Source: Alphaproteobacteria bacterium (lineage in GTDB: Bacteria > Pseudomonadota > Alphaproteobacteria > UBA11222). Taken from it: 8,947 bases of DNA. How positions within the stretch are numbered: the first letter of the stretch is position 1; every line of letters starts with the position of its first letter. The position numbers and the translations under genes were made by a program. Below, piece by piece: positions 1 through 6,303 of this stretch. The stretch is from positions 1 through 8,947 of the forward strand of contig DMKG01000283.1 of assembly GCA_003454415.1 (NCBI GenBank), given 5' to 3'. The notes beneath the pieces are model-generated. The model was not told the origin of the DNA and did not search any database. It was given only the letters and a program-made list of their open reading frames with translations.

Positions 1-240
1 GACATCATCAAGCGCGCCATGATCCGGATGCCGGAGGCCCTGCTCAAGGCTGGGCTCAGCGCGCGCATGCTGCTGCAGGTGCATGATGAGCTTGTATTCG
101 AAGCGCCCGATGCAGAGGTGGAGGCCACCAAGCGCCTCGTGGTGAAGATCATGGAGGACGCCATAGCCCCCGTACTGAGCATGCCGGTTCCTCTAACTGT
201 AGAGGCCAAGCATGGCGTGAACTGGGGGGAGGCCCATTAG
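1..240 (+). CDS. polA: DNA polymerase I, C-terminal fragment (cut by window edge)
   Basis: The frame is open from the first base and ends at TAG, giving the last 79 residues of family A DNA polymerase I. The clearest mark is motif C, QVHDELVFE, at residues 27-35 of the fragment. Its His-Asp-Glu belongs to the palm active site that binds catalytic metal. The preceding DIIKRAM is the usual helix of the palm domain in this family, and the ending (VEAKHGVNWGEAH) is the typical PolA C-terminus. The enzyme fills gaps and replaces RNA primers during lagging-strand synthesis and excision repair. The start, 5'-nuclease and 3'-5' exonuclease regions lie outside the window. The next gene is convergent. 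A 15-bp piece of this gene (51-65) recurs just after its stop (244-258). Confidence 0.96.
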   Translation, partial: DIIKRAMIRMPEALLKAGLSARMLLQVHDELVFEAPDAEVEATKRLVVKIMEDAIAPVLSMPVPLTVEAKHGVNWGEAH

Positions 241-398
241 ACATGGGCTCAGCGCGCGTGTCTGCTGCTGGACCGGTTCAGTGCCTGGCTGGCGGAGCCT
301 GGTGTTAAATGCGAAATCTCAGCCCTGAGCCTGGCGACCATAATTCTGAAGGCTGGCCTGCTTTTGACGCCATCATGCTTCGCACTCCCCAATGCAAA

Positions 399-420
399 GG
401 GGGCGGGTTACCCGCTTCCC
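399..420. terminator. Hairpin between convergent genes, weak terminator candidate
   Basis: The arms GCGGGT (403-408) and ACCCGC (410-415) form an inverted repeat around one base. They can be extended on the outside by GGG (400-402) with CCC (418-420) across a two-base bulge. The hairpin lies between the stop of polA (+) and the stop of the HTH gene (-), where termination from both sides is expected. Neither side has a long T tract (only CCCTTTGC on the minus side), so a classical intrinsic terminator is doubtful. Confidence 0.3.
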
Positions 421-434
421 GCTGCTGACACGCC

Positions 435-998
435 CTATGGTGGGGTGGGGAGATCATCGCGGGAGGGATTATTGCCCTTGCGTTTCAGATGATAATCACG
501 CTCCTGACGATGCAGCATTGCCGCCTTCAGCTGCATTGCCGCCTGAATCAGATTATCAATATGCATCATCAGATGCTGATGATTAATGGCGTGAGCTGTG
601 AGCGTTCCATGTTCGGACAGGGCGACGCCGACCTGTTTCAGCAACGATGCGGTTTCCTGTCCCAGAAGCGCCAGTTGCGTCGTCCAGTGGTTGTTGGGGT
701 CGGCAGTCTCCTGCGGTTGCAACTGGATCAGAGCGTATCCCTGCATATGAGCTAAGGCCTGAGTGATCACGGGATTGCTGGCGATAGCCTCCAGATCCGC
801 CGCCACATCAATGGGCATGAACAGCCGTTCCTCATGAGTGTAGTAGCGGGCAAGTTCGCTATGACCAACCCGCGTAATCATCGAGGCGGCCTCAAGACCG
901 CCACACGCCTTGATCAGACGCTTCGCGGCCTGCTTCAGCCTGCCATATTCGATTTGTGACAGAGGTCTTCTGTCCTGATTTCCCTGGACGATTGTCAT
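435..998 (-). CDS. Small helix-turn-helix protein, phage CII/CP76-like, putative autoregulator
   Basis: The product is a 187-residue soluble protein. Residues 20-55 (KQAAKRLIKACGGLEAASM followed by ITRVGHSELARYY) read as a helix-turn-helix, followed by a FMPIDVAADLEAIA segment. This pattern resembles the phage CII-like (CP76-type) regulators common in alphaproteobacterial chromosomes; I recognise it by pattern only. The second half (about 105-165) is helical and contains a small six-residue internal duplication (QAAMQL/KAAML), which is visible as a 12-bp direct repeat at 515-526 and 533-544. The tail is basic and then proline-rich. I chose the ATG at 998 because GGGAG lies five bases upstream. 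An in-frame ATG at 1022 would add eight residues but has no clear ribosome site. The gene stands alone, convergent with polA, and its upstream region carries a perfect palindrome over a TATAAT box. The DNA-binding role is an inference and the target is unknown. Confidence 0.75.
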   Translation of the reverse strand: MTIVQGNQDRRPLSQIEYGRLKQAAKRLIKACGGLEAASMITRVGHSELARYYTHEERLFMPIDVAADLEAIASNPVITQALAHMQGYALIQLQPQETADPNNHWTTQLALLGQETASLLKQVGVALSEHGTLTAHAINHQHLMMHIDNLIQAAMQLKAAMLHRQERDYHLKRKGNNPSRDDLPTPP

Positions 999-1039
999 CT
1001 TGGCTCCCGATGTGTTTTCCATGCAGGATGGTTAACAGG

Positions 1040-1058
1040 CCACAATTATAAATTGTGG
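1040..1058 (-). promoter_or_regulatory. Perfect palindrome over the -10 box of the HTH gene, putative operator
   Basis: CCACAATT-ATA-AATTGTGG is an exact inverted repeat with 8-bp arms and a 3-bp centre. Read on the minus strand, its middle contains TATAAT (1050-1045), a consensus -10 hexamer. Transcription would then start near 1038, leaving a leader of about 40 bases before the ATG at 998. No good -35 hexamer lies at the right distance, so the promoter may need an activator. A dimeric repressor bound here would block RNA polymerase. The downstream HTH protein is the obvious candidate (inference). Confidence 0.5.
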
Positions 1059-1393
1059 AAAGTGACGGAGTTTTACACGTTTTCATGTGTCATTTTTAAT
1101 AATAATATCCATTGATTGTAAACAAAAATAATTCAACTATTTGGATATTATCCCGTCAGGGATGGCCAGAACTGGGTGGATCACGATAACGGAGCATTGC
1201 AGCCAGGAGCGCCAAACCGCCAAAACCTCCCGGGCCTCCGAAGCCCGGAGGTAGTAAATGACCAGTTTCATGGGGAAATCCGATGTGACGACCCATGGAC
1301 TGCCGGCAGTCATCCCCATTCTGCCGGTCGCTTGCCGGTCTCTATTGGCAATTCGCCCCCGCCAATAGGGGCCGGCAATTTCTTCTATCCGCC
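1059..1393. other. Noncoding stretch with stacked inverted repeats
   Basis: I find no convincing gene here. The left part (1080-1150) is very AT-rich and holds TATTAT at 1146-1151, a possible + strand -10 box without a clear -35. The right part is GC-rich and folds well. A hairpin at about 1226-1256 has inner arms CCGGGC/GCCCGG around CTCCGAA. ATGGGGA (1270-1276) pairs with TCCCCAT (1313-1319) and encloses the perfect palindrome GACTGCC-GGCAGTC (1298-1311). An 18-bp stem follows at 1332-1378. The whole lies between the groEL terminator and the HTH gene promoter. It could encode a + strand small RNA or be an eroded repeat element. Confidence 0.45.
1332..1378 (+). terminator. Long stem-loop, terminator-like on the + strand
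   Basis: TTGCCGG-TCTC-TATTGGC (1332-1349) pairs with GCCAATA-GGGG-CCGGCAA (1361-1378) around an 11-base loop. In a + strand RNA all 18 positions pair, two of them as G-U. In a minus strand RNA those two become A-C mismatches, so the structure suits + strand transcription. TTTCTTCT follows the + side, a short imperfect U-rich tail. No + strand gene lies upstream apart from the possible noncoding RNA. Confidence 0.4.
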
Positions 1394-1426
1394 AAAAAAA
1401 GAGGCCATGGGAATGATCCCATGGCC
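1394..1426 (-). terminator. Rho-independent terminator of groEL
   Basis: On the minus strand a perfect 10-bp stem, GGCCATGGGA with TCCCATGGCC, closes a four-base loop (1403-1426). It is followed by TC and seven Ts (complement of 1394-1400). It sits 31 bases beyond the groEL stop and has every mark of an intrinsic terminator ending the groES-groEL transcript. The + strand side lacks a T tract. Confidence 0.93.
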
Positions 1427-1456
1427 CTTACGGCAAAAAGAAAGACGTCTGGGAGA

Positions 1457-3191
<1,735 letters not shown>

Positions 3192-3205
3192 GTGATGGAC
3201 GGGAG

Positions 3206-3493
3206 TTAGCCAACGATTCCCAGAATGTCGCTTTCCTTCATGATCATCAGCTCCTCGCCTTTTATCTTGATTTCGGTGCCGGACCATTTGCCAAACAAAA
3301 CTGTGTCGCCAACCTTGACGTCCAGTTTGGCAATGCTTCCGTCTTCGCGCCGTGCGCCCGGGCCTACGGCGATAACCTTGCCTTCTTGAGGCTTTTCCTG
3401 GGCCGTGCCTGGAATGATAATGCCGCCGGCTGTCTTTTCTTCCGCATCCAGCGGGCGGACGAGCACCCTGTCGTGCAATGGTCTGAAAGCCAT
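3206..3493 (-). CDS. groES: Co-chaperonin GroES (Hsp10)
   Basis: The product is 95 residues, the normal length for GroES. It forms the seven-subunit lid of the GroEL chamber. It begins [15 protein letters not shown], followed by the mobile loop that docks on GroEL (about residues 17-34, [18 protein letters not shown]), then GKVIAVGPG, the core strands with [16 protein letters not shown], and the terminal [20 protein letters not shown] lies just upstream of the ATG. It is the first gene of the groES-groEL operon; a CIRCE operator lies 68 bases upstream of the start codon and a TTGACA promoter lies beyond that. Confidence 0.99.
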   Translation of the reverse strand: MAFRPLHDRVLVRPLDAEEKTAGGIIIPGTAQEKPQEGKVIAVGPGARREDGSIAKLDVKVGDTVLFGKWSGTEIKIKGEELMIMKESDILGIVG

Positions 3494-3508
3494 CTAATCC
3501 TTCTCCTT

Positions 3509-3526
3509 TTATTCGCTTTATTCGCT
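3509..3526 (-). repeat. Tandem 9-bp repeat in the groES leader
   Basis: TTATTCGCT occurs twice in direct succession (3509-3517, 3518-3526). In the groES mRNA it reads AGCGAATAA twice, directly before the AAGGAG ribosome site. It makes an unstructured AU-rich stretch ahead of the start and may help ribosome loading. A function is not shown. Confidence 0.6.
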
Positions 3527-3561
3527 GAAATTTGCCGTCTTGCATTACGGGAATACGGCAG

Positions 3562-3588
3562 TTAGCACTCTATGGCTTTGAGTGCTAA
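3562..3588 (-). promoter_or_regulatory. CIRCE element, HrcA operator of groESL
   Basis: TTAGCACTC (3562-3570), nine bases, then GAGTGCTAA (3580-3588) is an exact match to the CIRCE consensus with 9-bp arms and a 9-bp spacer. CIRCE is bound by the heat-shock repressor HrcA, whose own folding depends on GroEL, which gives feedback control. Here it lies just downstream of the predicted transcription start and within the groES leader, so it can act as an operator. HrcA is not encoded in this window and is expected elsewhere in the genome. Confidence 0.97.
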
Positions 3589-3597
3589 GTTCGGCTG

Positions 3598-3626
3598 GTT
3601 TTAGTAGCCGAACGCAATGGTGTCAA
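3598..3626 (-). promoter_or_regulatory. Promoter of the groES-groEL operon
   Basis: On the minus strand a consensus TTGACA (3626-3621) is followed after 17 bases by TAAAAC (3603-3598). Transcription would start near 3591, immediately ahead of the CIRCE element. The -35 also reads CTTGACA, which overlaps the CTTG core of heat-shock sigma (RpoH) promoters, but I see no RpoH-type CCCAT -10 box at the right spacing. I therefore favour a housekeeping-sigma promoter repressed by HrcA. Confidence 0.65.
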
Positions 3627-3687
3627 GACGCTTCTTGTCCAATGGCTTTGGGGAAGAAAACGCCCCGCGCGCAACTGCGACTGGCTG

Positions 3688-4164
3688 CTATTTGGCGGGT
3701 AAATGCTGGAGAACAGCCGCGATCAGAAGCATATCCACATTTTGTCCATCGCTGGAAAGAGGAGCGCCCAGACGCTCGAAAGAAAATCGTGTTCCGGCAG
3801 GAGTTTGTTGAACCATCACGCCCGAGAGATAAACCGGCGCCTTCTCCTGCACGCTTTTCATACAGGCTTCCAGCAGACTTTCCATTTGACCGCCCGTATT
3901 AATTTCATCGATGAATTTTCCTGTCACCTCCTGACCAAATCCGTCGACGATATGCGTTCCAACAAGCCGCATGCGAAAACGCCGCTCTGTTTCTGTCGTG
4001 GCGACCACATCGATCAGCATGGTGTGAGGAAGAAAATCCTTCATCTCGGAAGGATGAATGTCTGCCCGCGAAGGCATGTCCTTGTCCCGGCATTTGCTTC
4101 GCCAGTAATGGTACATTGCAGTCAGGGGACCTGGAGGCAATTGATCTTCAGAAAATTGCGCCAA
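3688..4164 (-). CDS. PAS domain protein, PAS_5 family
   Basis: The product is a 158-residue soluble protein made almost entirely of one PAS-like domain of the PAS_5 type frequent in alphaproteobacteria. Family marks are YHYWRSKC (18-25), the PSRADIHPSEMKDFLPHTML segment (31-50), the RRFRMRLVGT strand with its GT (61-70), DGFGQEVTGKFIDEI (74-88) and a C-terminal FERLGAPLSSDG strand-turn (129-140). No kinase, cyclase or DNA-binding domain is attached, so it is a stand-alone sensor or scaffold of unknown ligand. The start is TTG, supported by TGGAG eight bases upstream; no in-frame ATG precedes it, and the next is ATG at residue 17. It lies just upstream of the groESL promoter on the same strand without an evident terminator, so some read-through into groES is possible. 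Confidence 0.82.
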   Translation of the reverse strand: MAQFSEDQLPPGPLTAMYHYWRSKCRDKDMPSRADIHPSEMKDFLPHTMLIDVVATTETERRFRMRLVGTHIVDGFGQEVTGKFIDEINTGGQMESLLEACMKSVQEKAPVYLSGVMVQQTPAGTRFSFERLGAPLSSDGQNVDMLLIAAVLQHLPAK

Positions 4165-4230
4165 TTTCTTTTCTCCAGTAAGTTGAGCAGACGATTGAGC
4201 ATAGAACTCATGGTAAAAATAACATCATTT

Positions 4231-4260
4231 TAAATAAATAGATAAAAATAATTAAGTCAA
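4231..4260 (-). promoter_or_regulatory. Possible promoter of the PAS gene
   Basis: On the minus strand TTGACT (4260-4255) is followed after 18 bases by TATTTA (4236-4231). The leader to the TTG start would be about 60 bases. An inverted repeat TCAATAA-TT-TTATTGA (4257-4272) overlaps the -35 and could be an operator. The surrounding DNA is so AT-rich that chance matches are likely. Confidence 0.35.
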
Positions 4261-4362
4261 TAATTTTATTGAGTTTGTGTTCAGCTTTAACAGTGGATTG
4301 ATTCAGTTGAGGGGGGATGTTTCATTTTGGATATTTTTGCGATTTTTTCGATTTCGCAAGTA

Positions 4363-4390
4363 TAAATAAATTTAACGCCCAATTTATTTA
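4363..4390. repeat. Inverted repeat, 10-bp arms
   Basis: TAAATAAATT (4363-4372) and AATTTATTTA (4381-4390) are exact reverse complements around TAACGCCC. It is the longest perfect inverted repeat in this AT-rich region. It could be a regulator site or a cruciform; no T tract marks it as a terminator. Confidence 0.6.
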
Positions 4391-4442
4391 AAATGGTTTA
4401 TATCTGGGGGATATCGATAAAATCAACAGGAGTTCCGCTAAG

Positions 4443-4460
4443 AATAATTACTTAATTATT
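4443..4460. repeat. Inverted repeat, 8-bp arms, upstream of the SDR promoter
   Basis: AATAATTA and TAATTATT flank a CT centre. The repeat lies about ten bases upstream of the predicted -35 of the SDR gene, the usual place for an activator or repressor site. The low base complexity makes coincidence possible. Confidence 0.5.
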
Positions 4461-4469
4461 ACTAGAAAA

Positions 4470-4499
4470 TTGTATGATTTTGCCTTTTAAGGCTATAGA
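4470..4499 (+). promoter_or_regulatory. Possible promoter of the SDR-led gene block
   Basis: TTGTAT (4470-4475), 18 bases, then TATAGA (4494-4499). The spacer ends with the inverted repeat GCCTT-TT-AAGGC (4482-4493), which abuts the -10. The leader to the ATG at 4566 would be about 60 bases. The -35 is a weak match, so this is tentative. Confidence 0.35.
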
Positions 4500-4565
4500 C
4501 GGCGCGTTCGGCGCTGCTTTCTTGTATCTTAGACTTGTCCTGAAGCAATGAAACAGGAGGCGTAT

Positions 4566-5333
4566 ATGCAACTAAATCTCCAGGGGAAGACCGCCATCAT
4601 CACCGGCGCATCGAAGGGCATTGGCCGCGCTATCGCCATGACGCTGGCGGGGGAGGGATGTCATCTGCATCTGGTTTCCCGGACGGCGGCGGATCTGACT
4701 GCGGTCCAGGAGGCGATTCGGGCCAAATATCAGGTCAATGTCACGATCCACCCGCTGGATCTGAGCGATGGAAAAAACGTCCGGTCGCTGATCGCCGCCT
4801 GCCCGGATGCGGATATTCTGGTCAATAACGCCGGCGCCATTCCGGGTGGGGGACTGGATGCGGTGGATGAGGCGCGCTGGCGGGAAGCCTGGGATCTCAA
4901 GGTTTTCGGGTACATCAACATGTGCCGGGAAATCTATGGCCATATGAAAGCGCGCAACCAGGGAGTGATTCTCAACGTCATCGGCGTCGGTGGCGAACGT
5001 CCCACCGCCACTTATATTGCGGGCGGCGCCGGTAACGCCTCCCTGATGGCGTTCACCCGCGCCCTGGGTGGAGTCAGCGCCAATGATGGCGTCCGCGTTC
5101 TTGGCGTGAACCCCGGCATGATCGAGACGGAGCGGTTACAGTCCCTGGCCAAGGGCATGGCGGGGGGGGTGGACTCCCCGGCCTGGCGGAAAATGCTTGC
5201 CGGACTGCCTTTCGGGCGCGCCGGAAAACCGGAGGAAGTGGCGGATCTGGTGGCTTTTCTGGTGTCCGAACGGGCGAGCTATATCAGCGGAACCATCATC
5301 ACCATCGACGCGGGCGCCGCGGCCCGCGGCTGA
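4566..5333 (+). CDS. Short-chain dehydrogenase/reductase-like protein lacking the canonical catalytic residues
   Basis: The product is a 255-residue Rossmann-fold SDR of classical length. Visible marks are the nucleotide loop TGASKGIG (13-20), SR at 38-39 after the second strand (Arg suggests NADP(H)), D65 and NNAG (87-90), NPG (182-184) and the C-terminal SGTIITIDAG. The catalytic segment is unusual. Where classical SDRs have Ser and then YxxxK, this protein reads ILNVIGVGGERPTATY and then IAGGAGNASLMAF. The Ser position is I/G, and neither Y150 nor the aligned G153 is followed by Lys at +4 (G154 and N157). I recall this YIAG-GAGN pattern from an alphaproteobacterial SDR subfamily, so it is probably not decay. 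The substrate is unknown. I placed the start at the ATG at 4566, behind AGGAGG; an in-frame ATG at 4548 lacks such a site. A run of eight Gs lies at 5162-5169. The gene heads a co-directional block ending with hbd. Confidence 0.88.
   Translation: MQLNLQGKTAIITGASKGIGRAIAMTLAGEGCHLHLVSRTAADLTAVQEAIRAKYQVNVTIHPLDLSDGKNVRSLIAACPDADILVNNAGAIPGGGLDAVDEARWREAWDLKVFGYINMCREIYGHMKARNQGVILNVIGVGGERPTATYIAGGAGNASLMAFTRALGGVSANDGVRVLGVNPGMIETERLQSLAKGMAGGVDSPAWRKMLAGLPFGRAGKPEEVADLVAFLVSERASYISGTIITIDAGAAARG
5309..5328 (+). repeat. GC-rich hairpin at the 3' end of the SDR gene
   Basis: CGCGGGC (5309-5315) pairs with GCCCGCG (5322-5328) around six bases, ending three bases before the SDR stop. An alternative pairing GCCGCGG-C-CCGCGGC (5316-5330) competes with it. 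A second small stem, GCGGC-TATC-GCCGC (5351-5364), followed by GGGCCGTTTT, comes before the next gene. Together they might reduce read-through or mark an mRNA processing point. Confidence 0.35.
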
Positions 5334-5389
5334 CGCGAAGAGACCGGTTTGCGGCTATCGCCGCGGGCCGTTTTGCGGTAAGGAAGGAT

Positions 5390-5587
5390 ATGAGCAGTCT
5401 GCTGCAAATTCTTGTGCCGGTTTCCATCGGCGTGGTTTTCATCGTGCTCTGCATTGGCGTGTTCGCCATGTTCAGGGGCGGAGAATTTAACCGCAGCTGG
5501 AGCAACAAATTGATGCGATTACGGGTTCTGGCCCAGTTTTTCGCCGTTATTCTCATAATGCTTGCGGTATATGCCGCCGGTTCCTGA
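5390..5587 (+). CDS. Twin-transmembrane small protein, HIG1-domain type
   Basis: The product is a 65-residue inner-membrane protein with two hydrophobic helices (about 5-28 and 45-62) joined by a short polar, basic loop (FRGGEFNRSWSNKLMRLR). The MxRGG...N...NKLMRxRV loop and two-helix layout match the HIG1-type twin-transmembrane proteins of alphaproteobacteria. Their mitochondrial relatives (Hig1/Rcf) associate with respiratory complexes. A link of this copy to the respiratory chain is inference. GGAAGGAT lies just before the ATG. The gene follows the SDR by 56 bases and precedes the adenosyltransferase by 11 bases, so it is probably co-transcribed with the latter. Confidence 0.85.
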   Translation: MSSLLQILVPVSIGVVFIVLCIGVFAMFRGGEFNRSWSNKLMRLRVLAQFFAVILIMLAVYAAGS

Positions 5588-5598
5588 AAGGGCCGTCC

Positions 5599-6165
5599 AT
5601 GGTCAAGCTGAACAAGATCTACACGAAGACGGGAGACAAGGGTGACACCGGTCTGGGAGATGGCAGCCGGGTTCGCAAATACGATCTGAGGGTGGCGGCC
5701 TACGGTACGGTTGACGAAACGAATGCGGTGATCGGCATTGTGCGGCTGCACAGCAAGGGAAGTGTGGATGCGGCCCTTGCCCGCATTCAGAACGATCTCT
5801 TTGATCTGGGCGCCGATCTCTGCACCCCGGAAAGCGAGGGTGAGGACAAAGAGACGGCGTTGCGGATCAGCGATGCGCAGGTCGAGCGCCTTGAAAACGA
5901 AATCGACGTGTTGAATGCGCGTCTGAAGCCCCTGAATTCCTTTATTCTGCCCGGAGGCGGTGCGGTTGCCGCATTCCTCCATCTGGCCCGCACGGTAAGC
6001 CGGAGGGCCGAGCGGCAGATGGTGAAACTCGCCGAGAAAGAAAAGGTGAATCCGGCGGCGTTGCGCTACATTAACCGTTTATCGGATTTCCTGTTTGTGC
6101 TGGGGCGTCACGCCAATGATGATGGGGCGGCGGATATATTGTGGAAACCTGGTCAGAACCTTTAA
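5599..6165 (+). CDS. pduO: Cob(I)alamin adenosyltransferase, PduO type
   Basis: The product is a 188-residue single-domain ATP:cob(I)alamin adenosyltransferase. It transfers the adenosyl group of ATP to cob(I)alamin to make adenosylcobalamin. Family motifs are all present: the ATP loop TKTGDKGDTGL (9-19), YGTVDETNA (35-43), FILPGG (115-120), RTVSRRAER (131-139, with the Arg residues of the ATP site) and the C-terminal NRLSDFLFVLGR (159-170). Length and order are normal for the trimeric PduO family. The start codon follows the HIG1-type gene closely. Neighbouring beta-oxidation and ETF genes suggest that the coenzyme supplies methylmalonyl-CoA mutase rather than diol dehydratase (inference). 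The symbol denotes the family; no propanediol genes are seen. Confidence 0.95.
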   Translation: MVKLNKIYTKTGDKGDTGLGDGSRVRKYDLRVAAYGTVDETNAVIGIVRLHSKGSVDAALARIQNDLFDLGADLCTPESEGEDKETALRISDAQVERLENEIDVLNARLKPLNSFILPGGGAVAAFLHLARTVSRRAERQMVKLAEKEKVNPAALRYINRLSDFLFVLGRHANDDGAADILWKPGQNL

Positions 6166-6200
6166 CCAGTAATTTGTTTGTAGCAAGATGTTACGATTCG

Positions 6201-6229
6201 TTGACAGCGGCGTTGCCGGACACTAGTTT
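6201..6229 (+). promoter_or_regulatory. Predicted sigma-70-type promoter of etfB-etfA
   Basis: TTGACA (6201-6206) is a perfect -35. After 17 bases comes TAGTTT (6224-6229), a modest -10. It lies in the 138-base gap between the adenosyltransferase stop and the etfB start, giving a leader of about 65-70 bases. It suggests that etfBA-hbd can be transcribed apart from the upstream genes. Confidence 0.6.
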
Positions 6230-6303
6230 TCGCACCTGCGAGATGGGCGCCTAGCCGATAAAGTTCGCACTGCGGCTGTTATTAAGATGTGGAGAAAACA
6301 GGC

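Larger units (their letters stand above)
4165..4565. other. AT-rich divergent intergenic region with several inverted repeats
   Basis: No gene is supported between the PAS gene (-) and the SDR gene (+). The stretch is far more AT-rich than its neighbours and should hold both divergent promoters. It contains five perfect inverted repeats: TCAATAA/TTATTGA (4257-4272), TTGCGA/TCGCAA (4337-4359), TAAATAAATT/AATTTATTTA (4363-4390), AATAATTA/TAATTATT (4443-4460) and GCCTT/AAGGC (4482-4493). Possible roles are regulator binding sites, a nucleoid-protein-bound silencer, or a scar of acquired DNA. The sequence does not decide between these. Confidence 0.55.

Noticed and set aside
243..311. A 22-codon frame starting just after the polA stop
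   Set aside because: The only purine-rich sequence is too far upstream and is the polA end itself. The product looks random, and the start coincides with the 15-bp repeat.
565..583. ATCATCAG-ATG-CTGATGAT, a palindrome with the same 8-3-8 layout as the HTH operator
   Set aside because: It lies inside the HTH coding region where the codons for HQHLMMHID generate it. Its sequence is unrelated to the upstream operator.
4122..4211. A 29-codon minus strand frame overlapping the start of the PAS gene in another frame
   Set aside because: It has two ATGs but no ribosome site and no recognisable product. It could only be a leader peptide, with nothing to support that.
4372..4390. TTAA-N7-TTTA resembling a CtrA site
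   Set aside because: One base departs from the TTAA-N7-TTAA core, and the region is so AT-rich that near matches are expected.
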